A stretch of DNA of 7,467 nucleotides from contig JAILAA010000151.1 of assembly GCA_024681875.1 (NCBI GenBank), positions 1 through 7,467 of the forward strand, in the 5' to 3' direction. Positions 1-7,000 of the stretch are shown piece after piece (the stretch's first letter is position 1; every line of letters begins with the position of its first letter). This DNA comes from Prevotella sp. (GTDB lineage: Bacteria; Bacteroidota; Bacteroidia; Bacteroidales; Bacteroidaceae). Below the pieces are notes generated by a model that did not search any database, was not told the DNA's origin, and saw only the letters and a program-made list of their open reading frames with translations. Position numbers and translations under genes: made by a program.

Positions 1-1
1 G

Positions 2-454
2 GCCAACGCCGACGGCTCCTTGCAGCAGTCGGGCAGCACGGCCAATGGCTATGGCCACTGGTTTGATGCCGACGGGCTGGTGACGCCCTACACCAGTGGC
101 GTGCTCTACTCCGAGTTCTATCCTTCGCTGATGACCTTCTCTATAGGCCAGTATCCCGGCCGCTGTGCCACTGGCAGCACTTACACCTTGCGCCAGACGC
201 TCCTTTACCGGCAGAACAACAAGAACAGTGCCAGGGCCAACTTCGTGTTCCACATCACCATTGGCGGCATAAAGGGAAAGGCCTCTCTGCGCAGCATAGA
301 ATATGACGACCCCACGGGCATTGGCGATGCTGTGTATCTAAATGACAAGGGACAAATGATAAATGACAAGTGCTACAACCTTCAGGGCCGCCGCCTTAGT
401 CAGCCCCGACACGGTGTCAATATCGTCAACGGAAAAAAGGTAATAGTAAAGTAA
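2..454 (+). CDS. C-terminal part of a secreted-type protein with a DUF4859-like domain (5' end outside window)
   Basis: The frame is open from the left edge to a TAA at 452-454, so only the last 150 residues are visible and the start lies outside. There is a TTG codon at 20, but the frame continues upstream of it, so it is not taken as the start. The first ~95 residues (STANGYGHWFDADG, SEFYPSLMTFSIGQYPG, TYTLRQTLLYR, ARANFVFHITI) resemble, from memory, the small beta-rich DUF4859 domain found in exported Bacteroidetes proteins. After a short linker (SIEYDDPTGIGDAVY) comes the tail CYNLQGRRL...HGVNIVNGKKVIVK. Tails of the form YNLxGRR...GxxIVNGKKVxxK are frequent at the end of exported Prevotella proteins and look like the last strands of a T9SS-type sorting domain. 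That link is inferred, not shown. No catalytic residues can be recognised in this fragment, so the function of the whole protein is unknown. The same-strand neighbour is a GH43 enzyme, but 621 bp of repeats separate them, so co-transcription is doubtful. Confidence 0.82.
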   Translation, partial: ANADGSLQQSGSTANGYGHWFDADGLVTPYTSGVLYSEFYPSLMTFSIGQYPGRCATGSTYTLRQTLLYRQNNKNSARANFVFHITIGGIKGKASLRSIEYDDPTGIGDAVYLNDKGQMINDKCYNLQGRRLSQPRHGVNIVNGKKVIVK

Positions 455-460
455 TTCAAC

Positions 461-780
461 TTCCGCAAGCTATGAGAGCCCTGTGTAGAAACGGCCTGCG
501 CTCGACCTCTGGTCGCTTGCTACCGCAGAGACGGCCTGAAAGGCCAACGAGCACTTAGCCCAGGGCATCGCCCTGGGTACACGGATGTGGGTATTTTCGC
601 CCTGAAAGGGCAAAAGCCCTACCTCGTCCATAATGCTTTTGCCCTTTCAGGGCGTTGATTGCGCACCGCACTTACCCAGGGCGATGCCCTGGGCTAAGTG
701 CTCGTTGGCCTTTCAGGCCGTCTCTGCGGTAGCAAGCGACCAGAGGTCGAGCGCAGGCCGTCTTTTCTGAGCTTGCGGAA
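461..780. repeat. 320-bp palindromic element with perfect 89-bp inverted arms
   Basis: Positions 491-579 and 673-761 are exact reverse complements over 89 bp, separated by 93 bp. An outer 11-bp pair (ttccgcaagct at 461-471, agcttgcggaa at 770-780) closes the structure, with unequal unpaired stretches of 19 and 8 nt between outer and inner arms. Each arm is built of small palindromes with 3-nt loops: cgacc-tct-ggtcg (503-515), ggcct-gaa-aggcc (533-545) and cccagggc-atc-gccctggg (559-577). No protein is encoded and no clear target-site duplication is visible at the ends. It starts 7 nt after the stop of the upstream gene, so in RNA it could act as a 3' hairpin that protects or ends that transcript. 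It resembles REP/BIME- or MITE-like palindromic repeats in design. The family name is not known to me. Confidence 0.9.
598..654. repeat. Inner hairpin in the loop of the 320-bp palindrome
   Basis: A perfect 20-bp inverted repeat (598-617 and 635-654) surrounds a 17-nt loop and sits centrally between the 89-bp arms, so the whole element is a hairpin within a hairpin. Its left arm again contains a gaa-looped minihairpin, gccct-gaa-agggc (599-611), parallel to ggcct-gaa-aggcc at 533-545 in the outer arm. This suggests that both derive from one ancestral unit. Confidence 0.88.
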
Positions 781-838
781 CATAAACAAAGAGTCTACTT
801 GAAAAATTCAAAACAATGAAGAAATCATATAAAAAACA

Positions 839-1010
839 ATGCGCAGCCATTCCCCTCCCCTCAAGGGGAGGGGTAGGGGTGGGGTCTGTAATATACTGTC
901 AGCTAAGAAGATACTGACCCCACCCCTAACCCCTCCCCTACCGCTCGACATCCCGAAGGGTGGCGCTTGCTACCAGCGGGACGCAAGAAGGGAGGGGAAT
1001 GGCTGCGCAT
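839..1010. repeat. Composite inverted repeat with C-rich/G-rich arms
   Basis: The outer arms 839-859 and 990-1010 are perfect 21-bp reverse complements, each beginning atgcgcagccattcccctcc when read inward. Inside them, 864-886 (aggggaggggtagggg...) pairs with 916-939 apart from one extra T in the right copy, leaving a 29-nt AT-rich loop (887-915). The right half carries a ~50-bp stretch (940-989) between inner and outer arms that has no counterpart on the left, so the structure is asymmetric. The left part, 851-890, is similar to a repeat inside the res gene at 5780-5824; both end in ctgta. I associate runs such as ccccacccctaacccctcccc with dispersed repeats in Bacteroidetes genomes. It lies immediately upstream of the GH43 gene and leaves only ~65 bp for a promoter. 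Confidence 0.85.
941..980. repeat. Diverged copy of a module from the 320-bp palindrome
   Basis: This segment shares cgctcgac and cgcttgctacc, in the same order, with the left arm of the upstream palindrome (499-506 and 514-524 there; 942-949 and 964-974 here). The middle differs: ctctggt there, atcccgaagggtgg here, the latter with its own ccc-gaa-ggg minihairpin. Both copies are closed by a 5-bp stem of different sequence: ctgcg/cgcag at 496-500/524-528, and ccgct/agcgg at 941-945/975-979. Keeping pairing while the sequence changes suggests that the fold matters. Confidence 0.7.
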
Positions 1011-1075
1011 GAACTCGCGATGGTAACATACCGAAACGTACTTTTTAAGCAGACTCAACAAATATTTAATATGCC

Positions 1076-3856
1076 ATGAAAACGCTGTTCGCTTTTTTAT
1101 TGGCGGGAATCGTTTCTGCCCATGCGCTTCCTCCCACTTCTCAGTCCATAGGACAGCCCCCCTCAGGCAGGGAGACTGTGGGCCCGCTTTGGAATAGTCC
1201 CGGTGCGGCCAACCCCATCATCCCGGGCTATTTTGCCGACCCCACCATCCGTAAGTTCGGCGATACCTACTACCTCTATGCCACCACCGACGGCACGGGC
1301 AATGGCTACGGACCGGCACAGGTGTGGGTGTCGAAGGACTTCCGCAACTGGAAAAACATGGTGATGAACTGGCCCACCACTGAGGTGGTATGGGCGCCCG
1401 ACGTGGTGCAACAGCCCGACGGCACCTTCCGCTACTACTACTGCCGCCCCTGTGAGGTGCTGGCGGGTGAGAGCCAGTCGCCCGTAGGACCGTGGAAGAA
1501 CATCCTAGGCAAGGACGATGCCGTGCTGGTGCCCGACCGCTTTGTCCACAACGCCATCACGCTCGACCCCCAGCTCTTCCGTGACGACGACGGACAGGAG
1601 TATCTCTACTTTTGCACCTGGGGCATCTATCAGGGTTTCGGCTGTGGCGTGACGAAGGTCAACGGCACCCGACTGGACGAGAAAAAGCTCATTCCCAACA
1701 CTGAACTGAAGGACATCTTCGAGGCACCGTTTGTATTCAAGCGCAACGGCGTTTACTATTTCACCTATAGCAGCGGCTCCTGTCACGACCACACCTATCG
1801 CGTGCAGTATGCCACGTCTACCGTTGGTCCTATGGGACCTTTCCAGTATAAGGGATGTATCTTGGAAACCAATGCCGACCAGACCGTCCATGGACCGGGG
1901 CATCACAGCATTTTGGAGCAGGACGGACACTACTATATCGTCTACCACCGCCACAACTTGCCGCGCTCCGTGCATGGCTTTAACCGTCAGGTGTGTATCG
2001 ACGAGGTGCATTTCGACAATCAGGGTAACATCCTGCCCATCGTGCCCACCCATCATCCTCGTCTTCCAGAGGCCGGTATTCAGAAGGAACGGAATCTCGC
2101 CTTTGGTGCCAGCGTGACAGCATCGTCCTATTACGATGACAGCTTCAAGCCCGACTATGCCGTCGATGACAACAACGCCACCTTGTGGAAAGCTGCCGGC
2201 ACCAACTGGTCTACTCCTCAATCCCCCAACTCCCCATCTCCCCATCTCCTCAATTCCCATCATGATGAGTGGCTGCAGATAGACCTGGGCCGTCCGCAGA
2301 AGTTCAGCGAGGTGTGGACGCAGTTCGAGTATGCCACCTTCTTCTATCAGTACAAGATAGAGACCTCGCTCGACGGACGGCAATGGACACTCTTTGCCGA
2401 CAGAACCCGGAACACCATGCAGGGCTCGCCCATGATTGACCGCGCTCCCTCCTCAAAGACGACCAAGGCCCGCTACCTGCGCATCACTGTCACCGACACG
2501 CAGAAGAACGGTCATATCCCCGCCATCTGGAATGTCAAGGTGTGGAGGAAGGCACCAGAACTGCCTCAGATTGCGGCAGAGGCCTTTGACGGCTATCCGG
2601 GCATGCACCAGAAAGACGTGGAGCCCTCGGAAAGGACCAACGCCGCCATCGCCCTCGATGTCAGCCAGCTGGCTCAGGGCAGGCAACAGCCTTTCGACGT
2701 GACAGAGACAAAGGTCTTCCGTGCCAACAAACCCATACGGGCCCGTGTGAAGGACGGCCGCTGGGCACTGTTCTTCAACGGTAGCCAGCACCTCACCACT
2801 ACCAAGCCATTGTTGCCGGCCTATCGCTACAACTCGCCCTACACCATTGCCGCATGGGTGCTCAGTACGAAGGTGGGGCCTGTGGCTACCGTGGCCTCGC
2901 TCTCAGCATCGCGTGCCGACCTCGCCACCACCGAGTTCCGCTTGGGCACCGACCCACAGGCAGGACTCATCCACCACAACGGCTCCTTCGAGAGCTGCGG
3001 TCTACCCGATGTCATCACGCAGGGCGAGGGACACTGGCAGCACTGGGTCGTCACCTTCGACGGATGGATGGAGCGAGCCTACTTAAACGGACAGTTAGTG
3101 CACGAGCAGAACAATTTCCTCATGGTGCGGCCTGAAGGCCCTGTCACCATCGGTGCCGACGGCATGGGCACCAACAGCTTTACGGGATATATCAGCCAGC
3201 TCACCATCACGCCCACGGCCACCACGGCCGAGGAAGCTGCAGCACTGTATCGCCAGACCTGCACCGCCGACACACCTTCATTAGGCGACGATGACTTCGA
3301 CGAGTCAGACCCCGACAGCCGCTTTACCCTCCCTGAGACAATGAAGCCAGTGCTCCATATCACCGACGACCTGCGCCTGTCGGCCACCGATGCCCTCTTC
3401 AACGAAAGTCCCTGGCAGCACGGTGGTCGTCAGTATAAGGAGATAGAGGGCGACTTCGTAATGATGGCCCGCGTCGGCGATATGGAGGGCCTCGCCACCC
3501 TCAGCGTCAAAGGCTACAACGAGGTGGGACTGCTCGTTAGTACCCCAAACGACCAATACTACCAGCTCGGTGCCTTCCCCCTCTACAACTGCGGCAACAT
3601 GTTCACCGTGCTCAGCAGCCACGGCCGTCCGCAATATCCTAACTACAAGGGCTACGACTTCGACTCCATCCTGCAGTTTGAGCGACGGGGCAACCTGCTC
3701 TATGCACGCACCAGCCGCGACGGGCGCCAATGGACCAACATGCCCGGCTCGCCGGTAGCCGTCGACAGCCACCGGCTGGCCGTAGGCATCTATCAGACCA
3801 CCTATACCGACAGCCCCTCATGGGCCACGCTGCACGACATCGTCATCTATCAGTAG
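1076..3856 (+). CDS. Exported multidomain glycoside hydrolase, family 43 (GH43 + F5/8C + LamG-like + C-terminal jelly roll)
   Basis: 926 residues. The ATG at 1076 gives a type I signal peptide (MKTLFAFLLAGIVSAHA, probable cleavage after A17) with no lipobox Cys, so a periplasmic or secreted soluble enzyme is expected. The catalytic five-bladed propeller covers ~45-325. The likely GH43 triad is D55 in GYFADPT (base), D164 in TLDPQLF (pKa modulator) and E216 in IFEAPF (acid), with GPGHHS at 273-278 downstream. ~337-492 is an F5/8C (discoidin, CBM32-like) domain, with DEWLQIDLG, KIETSLDG and ARYLRITV. ~540-727 is LamG/concanavalin-like (YTIAAWV, HWQHWVVTFDG, AYLNGQLV, GYISQLTI). ~755-926 resembles the jelly-roll modules at the C-termini of GH43 beta-xylosidases or DUF1349. 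GH43 enzymes cleave arabinose, xylose or galactose from plant polysaccharides; the exact substrate cannot be read here. No SusC/D gene is in view. Residues ~380-394 look like a repeat-derived insertion. It lacks the NGKKVIVK-type tail of the upstream protein. Confidence 0.93.
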   Translation: MKTLFAFLLAGIVSAHALPPTSQSIGQPPSGRETVGPLWNSPGAANPIIPGYFADPTIRKFGDTYYLYATTDGTGNGYGPAQVWVSKDFRNWKNMVMNWPTTEVVWAPDVVQQPDGTFRYYYCRPCEVLAGESQSPVGPWKNILGKDDAVLVPDRFVHNAITLDPQLFRDDDGQEYLYFCTWGIYQGFGCGVTKVNGTRLDEKKLIPNTELKDIFEAPFVFKRNGVYYFTYSSGSCHDHTYRVQYATSTVGPMGPFQYKGCILETNADQTVHGPGHHSILEQDGHYYIVYHRHNLPRSVHGFNRQVCIDEVHFDNQGNILPIVPTHHPRLPEAGIQKERNLAFGASVTASSYYDDSFKPDYAVDDNNATLWKAAGTNWSTPQSPNSPSPHLLNSHHDEWLQIDLGRPQKFSEVWTQFEYATFFYQYKIETSLDGRQWTLFADRTRNTMQGSPMIDRAPSSKTTKARYLRITVTDTQKNGHIPAIWNVKVWRKAPELPQIAAEAFDGYPGMHQKDVEPSERTNAAIALDVSQLAQGRQQPFDVTETKVFRANKPIRARVKDGRWALFFNGSQHLTTTKPLLPAYRYNSPYTIAAWVLSTKVGPVATVASLSASRADLATTEFRLGTDPQAGLIHHNGSFESCGLPDVITQGEGHWQHWVVTFDGWMERAYLNGQLVHEQNNFLMVRPEGPVTIGADGMGTNSFTGYISQLTITPTATTAEEAAALYRQTCTADTPSLGDDDFDESDPDSRFTLPETMKPVLHITDDLRLSATDALFNESPWQHGGRQYKEIEGDFVMMARVGDMEGLATLSVKGYNEVGLLVSTPNDQYYQLGAFPLYNCGNMFTVLSSHGRPQYPNYKGYDFDSILQFERRGNLLYARTSRDGRQWTNMPGSPVAVDSHRLAVGIYQTTYTDSPSWATLHDIVIYQ
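2213..2260 (+). repeat. C-rich repeat-like insertion inside the F5/8C domain of the GH43 gene
   Basis: The stretch contains a tandem tccccatc-tccccatc core (2231-2246) flanked by ctcctcaat and ctcctcaat-like ends (2216-2222 and 2246-2254). Its composition, almost only C, T and A on this strand, is unlike the surrounding codons. It encodes a low-complexity peptide (TPQSPNSPSPHLLNS) between NWS and HHDEWLQIDLG. In F5/8C domains the sequence before the EWLQIDLG strand is normally a short loop, so extra residues there would be tolerated. The frame is intact. That it is a mobile or dispersed repeat is inferred from composition and memory of similar Bacteroidetes sequences. Confidence 0.55.
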
Positions 3857-3874
3857 GCTGTACAGATGGAAACC

Positions 3875-3973
3875 TTAAAAAAGTAAAACAACTTGTTTTA
3901 CTGAAAAAACCAGGCTCCGCGTAAAAAAATCTAAGCCCCTTTTTTCGCAAAACAAGTTGTTTTACTTTTTTAA
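3875..3973. terminator. Perfect 25-bp inverted repeat between convergent genes, probable bidirectional terminator
   Basis: Positions 3875-3899 and 3949-3973 are exact reverse complements. The left arm has a run of six A and the right arm a run of six T, so RNA from either strand would end a stem in U-rich sequence. Each arm is also a palindrome in itself: agtaaaacaa-c-ttgttttact at 3882-3902, and aaaacaa-g-ttgtttt at 3949-3963. The 49-nt loop can pair further (gaaaaaa 3903-3909 with ttttttc 3940-3946, and ggct 3913-3916 with agcc 3934-3937). It lies 18 nt after the GH43 stop and ~57 nt beyond the res stop, the right place for a shared terminator. A dispersed palindromic repeat used as terminator is an equal possibility. 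Confidence 0.65.
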
Positions 3974-3993
3974 CTATGCCGCAGATATTCACG

Positions 3994-4016
3994 AAAGGGC
4001 TGTTTCTGCCCTTTTT
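3994..4016 (+). terminator. Small terminator-like hairpin
   Basis: A 7-bp stem, aaagggc (3994-4000) with gcccttt (4008-4014), and a 7-nt loop are followed by T up to 4016, giving five T in a row from 4012. It is ~140 nt past the GH43 stop and 15 nt past the end of res on the other strand. On the plus strand it fits a weak intrinsic terminator. On the minus strand the stem is followed by only a short T run, so it is a poorer terminator for res. Confidence 0.45.
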
Positions 4017-4030
4017 GGAATCGTCTGTGA

Positions 4031-7000
4031 CTACATCAGACCATTGATGGCATCCAGCATTTCGTTGTAGCCATTCACCTCATGGTAGCGAACTTTACTT
4101 GTAGAAACACTATTGAAAAGTTTCTTGGCACAATCAATCTTTGCTCTTTCTATGCCTTTCAGCTGCATGGAGTCCATCGAGCCCTTGGTCTCAGCGATGA
4201 AGAAGATGTGCTTCACGCCCGCATGGTCGTTGAAGGCGATGGCCCAGTCGGGGGCATAGTTGCCTACAGGAGTCGGTATCTGGAACGAACGTGGCAGACG
4301 AGCATAGACGCACACCTCTTCTGCCTTATCTAAGTCCTCAGCAAACTGACGTTCCCCCTTGCTGTCCGTAAACACATAATCCAGGATGTGCTTTTTGGCG
4401 GGATAGGCTTTGTCCACCGTCTGTCGGCTCTTCTCCTGCGTAAAGATGTCTGTGTCGTAGGTCTGTTCCGTGCGGTTATAGCTGATATGCTCCACTATCA
4501 TCGTGGCCTTCTGCTCCTTGATGAGTTTGATAACTTTACGGATAAACACCTCTGGGTTGTTCTTGAACAACATCAGCCGTGCTGGCAAAATCCCTTTCAG
4601 AATACGCACCACCGTCTTTCTTGTCAGCGTGGCTCCGCGGGCAATGTCGCCCACCAAGTCGTATGGAACGGTTGAGGTGGAAACTTCTCTCAACGTCTTC
4701 CTGCTTGTTGTCTGCTCACCGGTAAAATCCAAGTCGTCGTTGCCCTGTTCACCTGTTGTCACCACATATTTCATCTGCGTCACAGTCAGGTCTTTGTCGA
4801 TGGCTGCGATGGATTTCTTGATCAGCTCCTCGCTGTCATAGTGAACCGTATAGACATAGCGGTGGTTGATTTCTGCCCACAGCCGTTTGAACTCGTCCTT
4901 TGCTGCGTTGTCATTCAACTTCTCATTCACCACCTCAGCTTTCTCATTGCCATTCTCTATCATACCATCCAGAGCTGACGGGTCGAAGATACCCTGTATC
5001 AGCTTATGCACTTGCTCGCCAATGGGATGCAGTTTCTTGCCGAGTGGAGCCAGTGTTCCCTGTTCCATATCCGTGTGATAGGCAGGAAGGATGTTTCCTT
5101 TCTTGTCGGTGTAGTCATTGTCGAAGAGATAGCTGACGATACTGGCGGCCTCCTGATTGCTGATGGTGTAACGTTCTGTCCCTAACATAAAGGTCTTGCC
5201 CTCGAAGTAAGCCACTGTTGCCACTGTAGGACGTTCACGGAGCGCCTCACGGGTATCTTTCTGCAGGTCATCGACAAAGGTAGAATAGCTCTCGTTGGCA
5301 ATCACCGTCAGCTTGTTGATGTCGTGGACAGCATCGCCCAATCGCTCGGCATCCATGCGGTTTCCCTGCTGATCCACACAGATACGCAAGCCGCGTCCCA
5401 CCTCCTGCCGCTTGGCCGTAGCACTGTTGGCATGACGAAGCGTACAGATCTGGAAAACATTGGGATTGTCCCAACCTTCACGAAGTGCTGAGTGTGAGAA
5501 GATGAAACGTGTCGGTTCGTCGAACGACAGCAGCCGCTCCTTGTCTTTCAGAATCAGGTCGTAGGCAGAAATATCCGACGAGAACGACTCCCCACGCTTC
5601 ACCTCACTATTGATATAATTGCCAGTCTTCTTATCTATAGAGAAATAGCCGTTGTGAACTTGGTCTGCTGTAAATCGACGGAGGTAGCGTTGGTAGTCAT
5701 CCTCAAACAGCGATAGATTCTCGTTTAGATAACGATTATACTCTTCCTCGAAAGCTTTTGCCAGCCATCCTTTCTGACTACTCCCCTCTCCATTCGGAGA
5801 GGGGGCGGGGGTGAGGCTTCTGTAATTGGCTACCTCATCAATAAAGAACAACGACAGCGTCTTGATGCCCTGCTGATACAGCTGGCGCTCCTTCTCGAAA
5901 TGGCTCTTCACCGTTTCACGTATCTGCACCTGCTGGATGGTCTTCTCGCTCACATCGCCCATCACCTCGCCTTTCCGCAAGTGGTCGCCATTACGGAAAT
6001 ACACCGTGTTGGTATTCACATTGATGTCCGTGATGACAAACTCCTTGTAGGCAGGCAGCTTTGATGCATCATAGAGCGAATCGCCCTGTGAGAACTTTAT
6101 CGTCTGCCTCCTGGCGTTGTTTGCTCCTTGCACCTCTATCTCCAACTTCACCTCTGGTGCCTTGTTCTTCGAGAGTATAATGCTGTCAAAGTAGATGTAT
6201 GCCTGCGCCCCCATCAGGTTCTGTAGCGTGATGCCCTTCACCTGTATTTTCTTCACCAGTCGCTGCCGGTAGGCGTCGTAGGCATCCAGCGCGTAGATGC
6301 AGTTGTGTGAAGTCTTGTGCGTGGCCGAGTAGTTCAGCACAAACAGCGGTTTGAAGTTCTTCAAAGCCCGCTGCGTGGCCGCACCCTCCATCTTCTGCGG
6401 CTCATCCATGATGATGATGGGACGGTTGGCTGCTATCACGTCTATAGGTCGGCGACTCTGGAAGTCATCGCGCTTGGTGTACAAAATCAGGCTGACCTTG
6501 TTCTTCGCATCTTCCTTGAAGTCGCGTGCAAAGGCCTGCGTGTTGATGATCATCACGTTGATGGCTGCATCACTACTGAACGAGTCTATCTGCGTCAGGT
6601 TGCTACTGTCGTAAATGAAGAATCGGGCTTTCTTGCCGTACAGCTCCATGAAGTGGTCTTCCAGCATCGTGAAACTCTTGTGTACGCCCTCACGGATGGC
6701 GATGCTGGGCACCACGACGATGAACTTACTCCAGCCATAGCGTTTGTTCATCTCGAACATCGTCTTGATATAGACGTAGGTCTTACCTGTGCCAGTTTCC
6801 ATCTCGATATCAAGAGAACAGGCACCCAATCCGTCCTGCTTCACCAACAGTTTGCTCTGTGGGATGTTCCCATCCACCTGCAGCTGCTTGATATTCTCCA
6901 ACAGTTGCTTGTCTGTCAGTTCCACATCCGCATTGCGCCAACCCACATAATCCTCGTCATACACGATGCGGCCAGCCGTCTTACCCAGGTCTCGACGGTA

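Noticed and set aside
461..780. Insertion sequence with a transposase gene
   Set aside because: The element has long inverted arms but no frame of useful length and no target-site duplication at its ends. At most it is non-autonomous, so it is listed as a repeat.
461..1010. CRISPR array or tRNA/rRNA genes in the repeat-rich intergenic region
   Set aside because: The repeats are inverted, not regularly spaced direct repeats with unique spacers. No cloverleaf with an anticodon arm or rRNA-like sequence was seen.
1039..1046. Possible Bacteroidetes -7 box (tacttttt) ahead of the GH43 gene
   Set aside because: It matches TAnnTTTG only with a mismatch at the last base, and no TTTG -33 element is found at the right distance. 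Too weak to annotate as a promoter.
1071..1079. Two-codon frame ATG CCA TGA overlapping the GH43 start codon
   Set aside because: It gives an ATGA overlap with the true start, which could allow coupling, but such a short frame is easily due to chance and nothing supports its translation.
1505..2383. Minus-strand 292-codon open frame opposite the GH43 gene
   Set aside because: It lies wholly within the GH43 coding sequence, which has clear motifs throughout. The minus-strand protein has no recognisable domain, and long antisense frames are expected in GC-rich genes.
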